Shown: positions 50,708-60,085, counted from the stretch's first letter. The stretch is DNA of 64,000 nt from CAYPHY01 sp964410625 (GCA_964410625.1 CAYPHY010000026.1:1-64000); one strand, 5' to 3'. The notes: a model not told the origin generated them from the letters alone. Program-made: numbers and translations.

Positions 50708-51727
50708 ATGTTACTCGCCGGGGATATTGGAGGGACAAAGACCGTCCTGGCTCTCTTTGCCGTACAGGACGATGAACCGTCGGAGATTGACCGGCGGCCG
50801 GCATTGGAACACACCTTTCCCAGCAGGCAATACAAGTCGCTGGAGACCATAGTCGAGCAGTTTTTGCGCGAGAGCGGCGAACATATCTCGGCCGCCAGCT
50901 TCGGCGTTGCCGGGCCGGTGGTTGGCACACGCGCCCAGGTGACCAACCTGCCCTGGGTGATTGATGCTGATGTCTTACAAGAACAGCTTCAATGTCCCGT
51001 GCATCTGCTCAACGATTTACAGGCGGTGGCCGCGGCCGTTCCCCATCTGAAAGACGCCGACCTCTTCACCCTCAACGTCGGCGAACCCGTGCCTGGCGCG
51101 GCGATGGCGGTGATTGCACCGGGGACAGGACTGGGGGAAGCCTTCTTAGTGTGGGACGGCCAACGCTATATCGCCTCTCCCTCCGAAGGCGGCCACAAAG
51201 CCTTTGGTCCGATGACCCATGCGCAGCTAGAACTGCTCAACTATTGGCTGCCACGCATGGGGCATGTCAGCTATGAGCGCGTCTGCTCTGGCAAGGGGAT
51301 TCCCAACATCTATACCTATTTGCGCGATACCGACCAATACCCGGAACCGGATTGGCTGAGGGAAGAGCTGGAGGGTGCGGCCGATCAGACGCCGATCATC
51401 GCCCGCGCGGCCGTGACCAACGAAGCGCCGATTTGCGTGGCGACGCTGGAGATGTTTATGGAAATCCTGGGCAACGAGGCGGCCAATCTGGCGCTGACCG
51501 TCCTGGCAACGGGGGGCGTCTATATCGGTGGTGGCATCCCGCCGCGCATCCTTCCACAGTTGCAGAAGGGGCCATTTATGAAATTTTTCTGTGACAAGGG
51601 GCGTTTCAGCAAGCTAATGGAGCAAATCCCCGTCCATGTGATTGCCAATCCGAAGACGGGGTTATACGGCACGGCCTACAGCGCGTTGAACTCGGCCGCG
51701 ATTGATAATGTGCTGACCAATCAGTGA
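50708..51727 (+). CDS. glk: Glucokinase
   Basis: A 339-residue glucokinase of the Glk (not ROK) type, phosphorylating glucose with ATP. Phosphate-1 motif LLAGDIGGTKTVLALF, glucose-binding DLQAVAAAV and GVAGPVVG, phosphate-2 VIAPGTGLGEAFLV and SEGGHKAFGP, then GGVYIGGGIPPRILP near the C-terminus. Second gene after DUF427; followed by 6-phosphogluconolactonase after a repeat hairpin. Confidence 0.95.
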   Translation: MLLAGDIGGTKTVLALFAVQDDEPSEIDRRPALEHTFPSRQYKSLETIVEQFLRESGEHISAASFGVAGPVVGTRAQVTNLPWVIDADVLQEQLQCPVHLLNDLQAVAAAVPHLKDADLFTLNVGEPVPGAAMAVIAPGTGLGEAFLVWDGQRYIASPSEGGHKAFGPMTHAQLELLNYWLPRMGHVSYERVCSGKGIPNIYTYLRDTDQYPEPDWLREELEGAADQTPIIARAAVTNEAPICVATLEMFMEILGNEAANLALTVLATGGVYIGGGIPPRILPQLQKGPFMKFFCDKGRFSKLMEQIPVHVIANPKTGLYGTAYSALNSAAIDNVLTNQ

Positions 51728-51738
51728 GAGGTTCTTTG

Positions 51739-51806
51739 TTGGTATATTGGTGTATTTGTGTATTGGTATATTTGTACGAATACACAATTACACCAATATA
51801 CTAATA
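51739..51806. repeat. Inverted TATTGGTA-unit arrays
   Basis: TTGGTATATTGGTGTATTTG facing TACACCAATATACTAATAC, immediately upstream of the 6-phosphogluconolactonase start codon; it contains no apparent ribosome binding site. Confidence 0.85.
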
Positions 51807-51813
51807 CTGCAAT

Positions 51814-52584
51814 ATGACTGAACTCGATATTGCTTCGCCTACCATTCGTATCTTTGCTGATCAGGAGCAGTTGAGCACGGCCGCTGCACAGTTATTTCTG
51901 GAAAGTGCTCAGGCGGCCGTCGCCGAACGGGGGGTGTTTTCTGTTGTCCTTTCCGGTGGTAGCACGCCGCGTGGGATGTACCGCTTGCTGGCAGAACCTC
52001 CTTATGCAACGGCCGTTCCCTGGGCCAATACCCATCTCTTTTGGGGGGATGAGCGCCTGGTTCCCCCCGACGATGAGGAGAGCAATTATGGACAGGCATC
52101 GGCCGCGCTGCTGGCGCAAGTCCCTATTCCAGCAGCCAATATCCACCGTGCGCGTGGTGAATTGGCGTTAGAGGCGGCCGTTGAGGAGTATACCGCCCAA
52201 TTGCGCGAGTTCGCTGCCGCCCAATCTTCGTCCTCCGCTACCAATTGGCCGCGCTTTGACCTGGTGTTGCTTGGCCTGGGCAGCGATGGCCATACTGCCT
52301 CGCTCTTCCCCGGCCAGGCGAGCGACGAATGGGGAACAAGGCCGGTGGTGGGGGCAACGGCCGACTATGGCGGCCGCCCAGCCCACCGCCTGACGCTAAC
52401 CCCACCGGTCTTCAACGATGCCCGCCATATCCTCTTTCTGGTGACGGGAGCGGACAAAGCAGCAGCCGTGGCCGCCACGCTCAACGATGCACCTGATCCA
52501 GTTCGCTGGCCTGCACAACAGATTCGGCCGGCGGCTGGCCAGGTTACCTGGTTGCTTGATGCAGCGGCCGCTACCAGTCTATAG
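51814..52584 (+). CDS. pgl: 6-phosphogluconolactonase
   Basis: A 256-residue Pgl/DevB, hydrolysing 6-phosphogluconolactone in the oxidative pentose phosphate pathway. Visible: FSVVLSGGSTPRGMYRLL, HLFWGDERLVPPDDEESNYG, LVLLGLGSDGHTASLFPG (catalytic Asp/His region) and RLTLTPPVFNDARHILFLVTG. A repeat lies upstream in place of a clear ribosome site. Its location after glucokinase fits glucose oxidation. Confidence 0.95.
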   Translation: MTELDIASPTIRIFADQEQLSTAAAQLFLESAQAAVAERGVFSVVLSGGSTPRGMYRLLAEPPYATAVPWANTHLFWGDERLVPPDDEESNYGQASAALLAQVPIPAANIHRARGELALEAAVEEYTAQLREFAAAQSSSSATNWPRFDLVLLGLGSDGHTASLFPGQASDEWGTRPVVGATADYGGRPAHRLTLTPPVFNDARHILFLVTGADKAAAVAATLNDAPDPVRWPAQQIRPAAGQVTWLLDAAAATSL

Positions 52585-52697
52585 AGCAAACAGGACAAAC
52601 AGCAGCGATCTTCCTGCCGTTTGTCATTCTCACCCGGCTAGCGGTTTGTGGCAAAATGAGAAGCATCCACTAAATCAACTGATAAGGAACAATATTT

Positions 52698-52844
52698 ATG
52701 GCCCACGTTGTAGCACGTAGTCTGCGTAATTTGCAAGTTGAGATCGTCGCCGGAAGCCACATGCTGCTGGCCGATGAACCACCATCAAACGGCGGCGAAG
52801 ACACCGGCCCAAACCCCTATGACCTGTTGCTTGCTTCCCTTGCT
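52698..52844 (+). CDS. OsmC-family peroxiredoxin, 5' part (cut by gap)
   Basis: The first 49 residues of an OsmC/Ohr-type protein: AHVVARSLRNLQVEIVAGSH, LADEPPSNGGEDTGPNPYDLLLASLA. The last stretch matches the family segment just before the first redox Cys (..LLASLAaCt). The 3' part is lost in the N gap at 52845. OsmC proteins reduce organic hydroperoxides. GGAAC lies 7 bases before ATG 52698. Confidence 0.8.
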
Positions 52845-52944
52845 NNNNNNNNNNNNNNNNNNNNNNNNNNNNNNNNNNNNNNNNNNNNNNNNNNNNNNNN
52901 NNNNNNNNNNNNNNNNNNNNNNNNNNNNNNNNNNNNNNNNNNNN
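52845..52944. other. Assembly gap (100 N)
   Basis: A fixed-length N run between two convergent genes. Unlike the first gap the flanks do not overlap, so the true missing length is unknown. Confidence 0.95.
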
Positions 52945-54188
52945 CCTTCCCAACGACGCCGGACTTCCGGCTCCATCTCCGTCCAGCTACGATTGTTATA
53001 CTGCTCGTTTGAGGCCAGGTGATAACCATAGCGATAAGCAGGGAGATATTGATCATAGGTATAGCCAGAGGTGGCATAGTTCGTTTGATAGTCGCTACGA
53101 AAGCGGTCGCCAAACTCATCAAAACCGCCATTAGCATATGCTTCATAGTCACCATTCTCATCAATGTCAACTTCCGTACGGCGGACGGTATCACGAACCG
53201 TTTCTGTGCGGTAATTTACATCCTTGCCAATGACAACTTCTTCAATAACCCGCGCCCGTTTTTCGACCACTGCTTCTTCGCCTGTCTCGCGCATCTCGAT
53301 GGTTCGGTCTTGGAAGGCGTCCATATCGGCCGCGCTAACCGGCCGATCCACCGGACGGCGTTCGACGCGCACATGCTCTTCGCGTAACTCGACATCTTCG
53401 GAAACCGGGGTTTCTTCGATGTGCGAGTGGACGCGAATACCGCCACGCTCGACCTGACGTTTGCCCACGCGCAGCTCCTCTTCCATTACAGGAATAGCTG
53501 TTTCATCTTCGATGTCTATGTCTCTATCTATGTCTCTATCGCGGTAGGTGGTGTAGGTGTCGCCATCCGAAAAGGCAGTTTGGTAGGTTTGGCGCTCGGT
53601 GGCAATGTCATCGGCCGTAAATTCCGTCGCATCAGGGTCATAACCCGACCATCCGGCCGACCGCCACTGCTCCGAACGGCGCTCGATATCCACCGGGCCA
53701 TACTCATTCATAATGTCTACAGCTTCTTCGACCTGGTGTTCACCAGCGCGAACAGCAACAAGTGTCCCGCCACGGCGCACCCCTTCGGCATAATATCCCG
53801 CTTCTTCTTCGGGGATACCCCAGCCGACCAACGCGCCGACCAGGCCACCGACGGTTGCCCCAATAGCGGCTCCGGTCAATCCGGCAACAATCGGGCCGGC
53901 TGCTACCACCGGACCAATGCCAGGGATCGCCAATGCCCCTAAACCGAGCAGGACACCGCCCAGACCGCCCAATGCACCGCCGGTCAACGCACCTGATACT
54001 GCGCCTTCGGCCGCCTGGCCTCCATCATCCATGCCATCTGTGGTAGAGGTGGAAGAGGTCGAATAAACATCCTCATTCTCTCGCACAACCAGGCTAATAT
54101 CATTGCGGTCGAAACCGGCGGCGACCAAATCTTCAACAACATTTCGAGCATCAGTCAGATTATCATATAAACCAACAACTGTTTTCAT
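52945..54188 (-). CDS. DUF2382 (YsnF/AvaK-like) stress protein, 3' end missing
   Basis: A protein of more than 414 residues. The N-terminal domain (about 1-160) resembles general stress protein 17M, with KTVVGLYDNLTDARNVVEDL and a Gly/Ala-rich hydrophobic hairpin (GALAIPGIGPVVAAGPIVAG). The middle holds a DUF2382 repeat (about 250-365: AIPVMEEELRVGKRQVERGG, VSEDVELREEHVRVERRPVD, VVEKRARVIEEVVIGKDV). A Tyr-rich tail follows to the gap. AAGGAG precedes ATG 54188. Its neighbours carry the same domain. Role inferred: envelope or general stress. Confidence 0.85.
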
Positions 54189-54260
54189 CTTTACAACTCC
54201 TTTTCAACTTCCAACTTCCTCTTCAAATTGGGAAAGGTCATCCGACCTTGTCCGCTACAC

Positions 54261-54917
54261 TTACGCTTCGGCCCAGTCGGAATCTTCCGCCACTCCACCT
54301 TCAAGTCGTTCGACATGAACTTCTTCGCTGCGGAGGGTGACCGATTGCGGCCGATGTGCCTCTACTCTTCGGGTATGCACATGAACTTCTTCAAGCAGCA
54401 TCAGTTGCTTCTGGACAACAAACACCTCTTTCATCACCGGTACAATGGTGGTGTCACCTTCGACGCGAGTGGAAAGCGGTTGAGAAATGAGGCGATTGAT
54501 TGGGATCCGTTCGATCTCAACACGGTCCTCAATGAGTGGTACATCAACCACTTCTTCATTCTCATGGACAACTTTGTTTATCCGTACCTTGCCCAATTCC
54601 ACCGTTCGCTTTCCAACGAATAACTCCTCTTCGATGACCGGCACAACTACAGCTTCTTCACTCTGGTTGCTTTGATAATAGCTTTGTGTAAGTTCTGAGA
54701 AACGTAGGGATGCCACATAGGAGCCATCTTGACGGGGAGTAATCATCTCGGCTGGAATTAAAATCTGCTGGTCGCCAATGGCGACAACAAACTTCTTTTC
54801 TGGTGGATAATAAGCCTCGATCGTCCCCTGTTCGCCATCCTCATCAACAACCACATGAGCCGCATGATTCGTCGCGTCCATGTGTGTTGGCACATCTCTT
54901 TGCCCAGGTTGAACCAT
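54261..54917 (-). CDS. DUF2382 domain protein
   Basis: A 218-residue protein. The N-terminus (about 20-85) is a PRC-barrel-like or DUF2171-like domain (AHVVVDEDGEQGTIEAYYPP, QILIPAEMITPRQDGSY). DUF2382 fills about 105-215 (VVVPVIEEELFVGKRTVELG, ENEEVVDVPLIEDRVEIERI, VVQKQLMLLEEVHVHTRRVE). AGGAG precedes ATG 54917. It lies between two other stress-type genes on one strand. Confidence 0.87.
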   Translation of the reverse strand: MVQPGQRDVPTHMDATNHAAHVVVDEDGEQGTIEAYYPPEKKFVVAIGDQQILIPAEMITPRQDGSYVASLRFSELTQSYYQSNQSEEAVVVPVIEEELFVGKRTVELGKVRINKVVHENEEVVDVPLIEDRVEIERIPINRLISQPLSTRVEGDTTIVPVMKEVFVVQKQLMLLEEVHVHTRRVEAHRPQSVTLRSEEVHVERLEGGVAEDSDWAEA

Positions 54918-54965
54918 AGGGATTTCTCCTTCTATCCAAAGCAACGCCTATAACAAAAATGGCGT

Positions 54966-55214
54966 TTACCGGATTAGTTGGAGCACAATGAAAGCGGCGA
55001 CGATAACGAGAATGAGTAAAACGAGAATAACGCCTATTGAGGGGCCAGAACGTTCCGGGCGTTCATAGACATCAACTCCACCGGAAACGGTGGTTGAGTC
55101 TGAGCGCGTAGAATCATATACGTCGGTCCCAGAGATAGATTGGTTTTCTATATCCGTTTGTACATTCGGCGTTTGCCTCATTTCCATTGCTCGGTCATTG
55201 GATTCGCTCATCAT
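54966..55214 (-). CDS. Small membrane protein
   Basis: An 82-residue protein with a hydrophilic N-terminus (SESNDRAMEMRQTPNVQTDI) and one C-terminal transmembrane helix (IGVILVLLILVIVAAFIVLQ), ending LIR. Tail-anchored layout. First gene of the DUF2382 cluster; the region upstream (55215-55426) holds nothing else recognised. Function unknown. Confidence 0.65.
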   Translation of the reverse strand: MMSESNDRAMEMRQTPNVQTDIENQSISGTDVYDSTRSDSTTVSGGVDVYERPERSGPSIGVILVLLILVIVAAFIVLQLIR

Positions 55215-55426
55215 ACTTCCTCACGCTTTTTAACAATACGCAAGTGCCTTCTTGCTGCGACCCTTTGCTAGAAGACACCGTTTTGGTGGCAGCACAATAT
55301 AAACCATAGCAGTGGCATGGCGATTCCACTATGTACAAGCGGCACATTCAAGGGTATATAAAGAGCTGTAACTTGATATAGCTATGGAGAGGAAAAGGAG
55401 GTGGCTTGAGTTTGATGGATATTAAC

Positions 55427-55540
55427 AGGACTTACGCAGTGACAACATTTTTTGACACGAATGGCACGAATTTTACGAATATAGAGGGCGAACTTCGTGT
55501 TATTCGTGCTATTCGTGTCAAATCAAAATGCGTAAGTCCT
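55427..55540. mobile_element. MITE-like 114-bp inverted-repeat element
   Basis: Perfect 12-bp ends AGGACTTACGCA / TGCGTAAGTCCT (55427-55438 and 55529-55540) enclose a second inverted pair of TTTGACACGAATGGCACGAA-type arms (55451-55479 with 55494-55522). Ends of this kind are typical of non-autonomous elements. No transposase and no clear target-site duplication were seen. Confidence 0.6.
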
Positions 55541-55563
55541 ATCTGAATAACGCGGGAACAGGG

Positions 55564-56778
55564 TTATTTGTCGTCCAATACCGCAATCCCCGGCAGGTCG
55601 CGTCCTTCCAGCAATTCCAGACTCGCTCCACCGCCGGTGCTAACATGGGTCATCTTGTCCGTCAGTCCCGCTTTGGCAATCGCCGCGGCCGAATCCCCAC
55701 CGCCGATGAGCACCTTCGCCCCATGCTCCACCAGCGCCGCTAACAGATGGGCCACCTGGTTGGTTCCAGCGGCAAACTTCTCAAATTCAAAGACGCCCAT
55801 CGGCCCGTTCCAGACCACCAACTGCGCCCCTTGTAATTCGGCATTAAAGCGCTCCAACGTGGCCGGGCCGACGTCCAGCGCCATCGCATCGGGCGAGATA
55901 CTCCACACCATTTCCGTCACCGGCGTAGCATCGTTTGAAAACTCATCGGCGACAATCACATCCACCGGCAACACCAACTGGTCGCCTGCTGCTTCCAGCA
56001 AACGTTTTGCCTCCGGCAAGGCTTCATCCTCGACCAGCGACTTGCCCACATTATGGCCTTGTGCCTTCAAAAAGGTGTTGGCCATGCCGCCACCGATGAG
56101 AATTTTATCGGCCGTCTGCAACAAATTATCAATCAGCTTGATCTTGTCGGAGATTTTGGCCCCGCCCATAATCGCCACATAGGGATGGGGAGGGTTATTG
56201 GTGGCGACGCTCAACCCTTGCAACTCCCTGGCCATCAGGAATCCGGCAACGGCCGCGCCCCCCTTTGCCTGAATCGCTTTTGCCGCCCCTTCTGTGCTGG
56301 CATGGGCGCGGTGGGCCGAACCGAAAGCATCATTGACATATACATCCGCCAACTCCGCCAACTGTTGTGAGAGTTGGGGATCATTCTTTGTTTCGCCGGG
56401 ATGGAAGCGGGTGTTTTCCAGCATCATCACCTCGCCCGGCTTCAGGGCAGCGGCGGCGGCCGATACCTCATCACCAACTACCTCGTCCATCTTCTGCACC
56501 GGACGGCCGATCACCTCGCTTAGATGCTCGGCCACCGGGTCCATCGCAAATTGCTTGTCGGCCGGGGACTTGGGACGGCCGAGATGGGAACACAAAATCA
56601 ACGCCGCGCCCTGATCGAGCAGATAGTTGATCGTCGGCAACGCTGCCTGGATGCGCGTGTCGTCGGTTACGGTAATATCGTCATTGGGGTCTTTGCTGCT
56701 CAACGGCACATTAAAGTCCACCCGCACCAGCACCTTCTTCCCCTGCACGTCAATGTCGGTAATACTCTTCTTATTCAC
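55564..56778 (-). CDS. pgk: Phosphoglycerate kinase
   Basis: A 404-residue Pgk, transferring phosphate between 1,3-bisphosphoglycerate and ADP in glycolysis. Visible: GKKVLVRVDFNVPLSSK, LILCSHLGRPKSPADKQF, LENTRFHPGETKNDPQLSQQ, YVNDAFGSAHRAHAS, YVAIMGGAKISDKIKLIDNL and IGGGDSAAAIAKAGL. The start is GTG 56778 with AAGGAG eight bases upstream. Confidence 0.98.
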   Translation of the reverse strand: MNKKSITDIDVQGKKVLVRVDFNVPLSSKDPNDDITVTDDTRIQAALPTINYLLDQGAALILCSHLGRPKSPADKQFAMDPVAEHLSEVIGRPVQKMDEVVGDEVSAAAAALKPGEVMMLENTRFHPGETKNDPQLSQQLAELADVYVNDAFGSAHRAHASTEGAAKAIQAKGGAAVAGFLMARELQGLSVATNNPPHPYVAIMGGAKISDKIKLIDNLLQTADKILIGGGMANTFLKAQGHNVGKSLVEDEALPEAKRLLEAAGDQLVLPVDVIVADEFSNDATPVTEMVWSISPDAMALDVGPATLERFNAELQGAQLVVWNGPMGVFEFEKFAAGTNQVAHLLAALVEHGAKVLIGGGDSAAAIAKAGLTDKMTHVSTGGGASLELLEGRDLPGIAVLDDK

Positions 56779-56796
56779 TGATATGTCTCCTTGAAA

Positions 56797-56900
56797 AGTG
56801 GCAAGTAGTAAGTTGCAGGTGGCAAGTTGAACTCTGGCGTGTCATAACGTGCTACCTGCTACCTGCCACTTGCCACAGCTTACTCGTCACTCGTCACTAA
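56797..56900. repeat. Inverted GTGGCAAG-unit arrays
   Basis: GTGGCAAGTAGTAAGTTGCA facing CTACCTGCTACCTGCCACTT, then GTGACGAGT units that encode the last residues and the TAA stop of the next gene (56880). Confidence 0.85.
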
Positions 56901-57728
56901 CCACTCCGCACTGTCACTATAGCGTTCGTCCGGCACTTGAATCGCTAACGATTTCTTGATTTGCTTGATGCGGCCGACAATTGCACCGAGCGAGACTTTA
57001 TAGAGTCGCCCGGCGGCCGCCTGTGTTAGTTCGCGCTGCTCCTGTTCGCTGAGCACAAACTCGGCTGCTGCTGCCCAGGCTGGAGCCGGGTCTGCCTCCG
57101 GTTTACTGCTTGCCTTAAAATCTCGCCACAGGCGACGGCCGCGAACCAACGACATAAAACCAAATTGCCGTTCCTGCAAACCGGGCAACAATAATTGCTC
57201 TACCTCATCGGCCATTCCCCGTGCCTGCAACGGCAGCTTCAGCAATCCTCCATAAAAGGTAAAGGGCAAGACCCAGGGTTCCGCAGGCAGCCGGTCTTCC
57301 TCGTTGAGCATTTGCGTGGTAGCCAAAATCGTCCGCGCCCGCGCGCCGGTCAGTGGCAATTCGGCAGCAGCGGGGTTGATCTCCGCTACCAGCCAGCTAT
57401 CTTCGTCCCGCACCAGCCGCACCGATACCACATCAACGGCCGTGAAGCTGCGATCCGTCGCCTCTGGATCAGGCCAGGCGAACTCGATATAAACCACCTG
57501 CCCATCTTCCGCCTCAATGGCGCGGGTCAGCCCTAGCCGTTGCCGCCCTAGAACGGTCTTAAGCAAGATGTCAAAGGCGATGTAGCCGAAAAGGTCGAGT
57601 GTTTCGGCCGCTTGATGATCAGGAAGGAGTAGTGCTTCCAACGCCGGCTCATCTTCGGCCAACGTCGCTTCAATCAGCCGTTCCACCACCGGCCATACCT
57701 CTTCCCAGATCGTCGCTTCGTCAATCAT
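56880..57728 (-). CDS. Hypothetical protein
   Basis: A 282-residue cytoplasmic protein without recognised family. The N-terminal half looks like a SnoaL/NTF2-type or DUF-type alpha+beta domain (EEVWPVVERLIEATLAEDEP, VDVVSVRLVRDEDSWLVAEI). The C-terminal half has helices with an IKQIKKSLAIQVPDERY end. The last seven residues (WLVTSDE) and TAA stop lie in a repeat array. Upstream of pgk on the same strand. Confidence 0.6.
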   Translation of the reverse strand: MIDEATIWEEVWPVVERLIEATLAEDEPALEALLLPDHQAAETLDLFGYIAFDILLKTVLGRQRLGLTRAIEAEDGQVVYIEFAWPDPEATDRSFTAVDVVSVRLVRDEDSWLVAEINPAAAELPLTGARARTILATTQMLNEEDRLPAEPWVLPFTFYGGLLKLPLQARGMADEVEQLLLPGLQERQFGFMSLVRGRRLWRDFKASSKPEADPAPAWAAAAEFVLSEQEQRELTQAAAGRLYKVSLGAIVGRIKQIKKSLAIQVPDERYSDSAEWLVTSDE

Positions 57729-57785
57729 GTAACCCTCGTTTATTATACGTGGTCTTCACAGCTTTTACACGGTTTATTTAGAGTG

Positions 57786-57823
57786 GTGGGGAGATTGGTG
57801 TATTAGTGTATTGGTATATTGGG
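57786..57823. repeat. TATTGGTA-unit array
   Basis: TGGTGTATTAGTGTATTGG units, one arm only, just upstream of the M23 peptidase start. Confidence 0.7.
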
Positions 57824-57836
57824 ATGGAAGTCGCAA

Positions 57837-59216
57837 ATGAGTAACCGTCGTTTGGAGCAGAACAGAACGAAAAGCATTTGGGGTGTGTTGCTTTTACCAT
57901 TGCTCGTGCTTGTTTTCCTGGTGCAGCAGTTAGTAGGCGGTTCGGGAGCAGCGGCCGTTGCTTCCCCGTCGGCCGCCACTTTGGTGGATAGTGGTGGTGG
58001 TGAGTTCGCTGTCCCCGATGTGCCGCATTTGACCGAAGCTGACCGGCTGGCAATCGAGCGGACACTTGAGCAAAACATCAAGGCGTTAAGCAGCCAGGGC
58101 AAGCTCACGGAGGCGCGAAGCACGGCGGCCGTTTCCCTCGCCTGGCCGATGAAACCGGCCGAGCATTTCAGCGACCCTGGCTACTTTGGCACCACGAACT
58201 TTGTGGATCAAAATCCGGCCTTTCCCAACCAGCGCCGCGACTACTTTTGTGGCGCACGCACCTATGATTCGTCCTCCGGTTATAACCATCAGGGAACGGA
58301 TCTCTATCTCTGGCCGTTTGCCTGGAACAAGATGGACGCGGGGGATGTGGAGGTGGTGGCGGCCGCTCCCGGCGTGATCATCCATCGCGAAGACGGCAAC
58401 CAGGATCGTAGTTGCGGCTTCAACGGCAGCCGCTGGAACGCCGTCTATATCCGCCATGCCGATGGCTCTATCGCCTGGTATGGTCACTTAAAGCGCGGTT
58501 CGGTGACGACAAAGGGTGTGGGCGAGACAGTGGCAACGGGCGAGTACCTCGGTCTGGTCGGTAGCTCCGGCAACTCAACAGGGCCACACCTCCACTTTGA
58601 GCTACATGATGCCAACTTCCGGCAGATTGATCCCTATGCCGGGAGTTGCAACCTGATGAACAGCGAATCATGGTGGAGCGAGCAACCGGCATATTATGAT
58701 TCGGCCGTCAACAAACTAACCACCGGCACGGCCGCGGTCCAGTTCCAAAGTTGCTCCAACCACGACATCACCAACGAAGCGCTTCAGTTTCAACCAGGGG
58801 ACAAAATCTACTTCACCACCTACTACCACGACCAGCTAGGCAGCCAGCCAAGCCGTTACCGCATTTTGCGGCCGGATGGCACCCTCTATGTGGAGTGGCA
58901 GCACAACAGCCCGGTGTCGCACTACGTCCTTTCCTATTGGTATTGGGCCTATCAGTTTGCGGCCGATGTCCCCACCGGTACGTGGACATTTGAAGTGTCC
59001 TTTGAGGGTAAGACCCACCAGCACCAGTTCTACATCGGTACACCCTCTACGCCGACAACAACCCCATCCCCTTCGCCCACCGGCTCGACCACACCAACCA
59101 TTACTGCCACCCCCGTGCTAACGACTACTGCCACCGTCACGCCAACACCAAGCGCAACAGTGATTTCTCCACCCGCCATCCATAACGGGTACATCCCTCT
59201 AATGCTCAGTGAATAG
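57837..59216 (+). CDS. M23-family (LytM) metallopeptidase, secreted
   Basis: A 459-residue exported zinc endopeptidase that cleaves peptidoglycan cross-links. Signal peptide/anchor at about 10-32 (VLLLPLLVLVFLVQQL). The M23 domain shows GYNHQGTDLYLW (HxxxD), YIRHADGSIAWYGHLKRGSV and STGPHLHFELHD (HxH). A beta domain (about 310-400) and a Thr/Pro-rich linker follow, then the C-terminal NGYIPLMLSE. That end resembles a short Y(I/L)PL(V/M) tail seen on many exported Chloroflexota proteins. ATG 57837 is preferred over a TTG in repeat sequence. The TAG stop begins a repeat array. Confidence 0.9.
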   Translation: MSNRRLEQNRTKSIWGVLLLPLLVLVFLVQQLVGGSGAAAVASPSAATLVDSGGGEFAVPDVPHLTEADRLAIERTLEQNIKALSSQGKLTEARSTAAVSLAWPMKPAEHFSDPGYFGTTNFVDQNPAFPNQRRDYFCGARTYDSSSGYNHQGTDLYLWPFAWNKMDAGDVEVVAAAPGVIIHREDGNQDRSCGFNGSRWNAVYIRHADGSIAWYGHLKRGSVTTKGVGETVATGEYLGLVGSSGNSTGPHLHFELHDANFRQIDPYAGSCNLMNSESWWSEQPAYYDSAVNKLTTGTAAVQFQSCSNHDITNEALQFQPGDKIYFTTYYHDQLGSQPSRYRILRPDGTLYVEWQHNSPVSHYVLSYWYWAYQFAADVPTGTWTFEVSFEGKTHQHQFYIGTPSTPTTTPSPSPTGSTTPTITATPVLTTTATVTPTPSATVISPPAIHNGYIPLMLSE

Positions 59217-59275
59217 TGGCTAGTGGTTAGTGGCTAGTTATAATTCTAATCACTATTCACTAACCACTAACCACT
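59215..59275. repeat. Inverted TAGTGGC/TTAGTGG-unit arrays between stop and start
   Basis: TAGTGGCTAGTGGTTAGTGG facing CACTAACCACTAACCACT. The left end is the stop codon of the M23 gene and the right end touches the ATG of the next gene. Confidence 0.9.
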
Positions 59276-60046
59276 ATGATGATCACCAGCCGTTCAAATC
59301 CCAAAGTAAAATATGTACGGCGGTTGCAAGCTGATCGGCGTTTTCGCTATCGCGAACAGGCGTTTGTTGTCGAAGGGACACGCTGGCTGGCTGATTTGCT
59401 GCGCTCGGCCGTCACCCCTCGCGAAGTCTACTGCACCCCCGATTGGCAAGGGGCGGCCGAGAACCAATCCCTGCTCGCAAATTTCTCCCCGCCTACGCTG
59501 GTCGAACCCGCCCTACTGGCAGAGATGAGCGATACCGAGACGCCACCCGGCGTACTGGCGATTGTGCCAATGGTGAAGCACGCGCTACCAGCCGAGCCAT
59601 CCTTATTACTCATCCTTGACGCGGTTAGCAATCCCGGCAATTTAGGGACGATGTTGAGGACGGCCGCTGCTGCCGGTGTAGATGGCGTTTTGCTTGGTCC
59701 GGGCTGTGTAGACCCCTACAATCCGAAAGTCGTTCGCGGCAGCATGGGGGCGTTGTTGCGGCTGCCCTTTGTGACGATGGATTGGGAAGCGATCACCGAC
59801 ACCGTAGCGGGGATGGCTATCTGGCTGGCAGCGGCCGAGGGGCATACAGCCTATTCTGAGGTTGACTGGCGGCGGCCGTCAGCCCTGATCATTGGCAGCG
59901 AAGCCTCCGGCGCACAGACGGCGGCCCGCACTCTCGCCACCGGTCTGGTCACCATCCCTATGCACGATGAAACGGAGTCGCTGAATGCGGCCGTAGCAGC
60001 GGCCGTGATCCTTTTTGAGGCTATACGCCAACGAAGCGGTGGGTGA
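59276..60046 (+). CDS. TrmH/SpoU-family RNA 2'-O-methyltransferase
   Basis: A 256-residue SPOUT methyltransferase acting on rRNA or tRNA ribose. The N-terminal substrate-binding domain starts ITSRSNPKVKYVRRLQADRR (typical of 23S rRNA enzymes). SPOUT motifs: LLILDAVSNPGNLGTMLRTA, VVRGSMGALLRLPF, LIIGSEASGA and TIPMHDETESLNAAVAAAVI. ATG 59276 directly follows a repeat. Confidence 0.93.
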   Translation: MMITSRSNPKVKYVRRLQADRRFRYREQAFVVEGTRWLADLLRSAVTPREVYCTPDWQGAAENQSLLANFSPPTLVEPALLAEMSDTETPPGVLAIVPMVKHALPAEPSLLLILDAVSNPGNLGTMLRTAAAAGVDGVLLGPGCVDPYNPKVVRGSMGALLRLPFVTMDWEAITDTVAGMAIWLAAAEGHTAYSEVDWRRPSALIIGSEASGAQTAARTLATGLVTIPMHDETESLNAAVAAAVILFEAIRQRSGG

Positions 60047-60085
60047 ACGGAAATAGCTGTCGCGCTAAATGAAACCACTAAAGAT

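Noticed and set aside
54189..54260. Promoter or RNA element between the two DUF2382 genes
   Set aside because: Only a ribosome binding site for the downstream gene was visible; no hairpin or promoter consensus.
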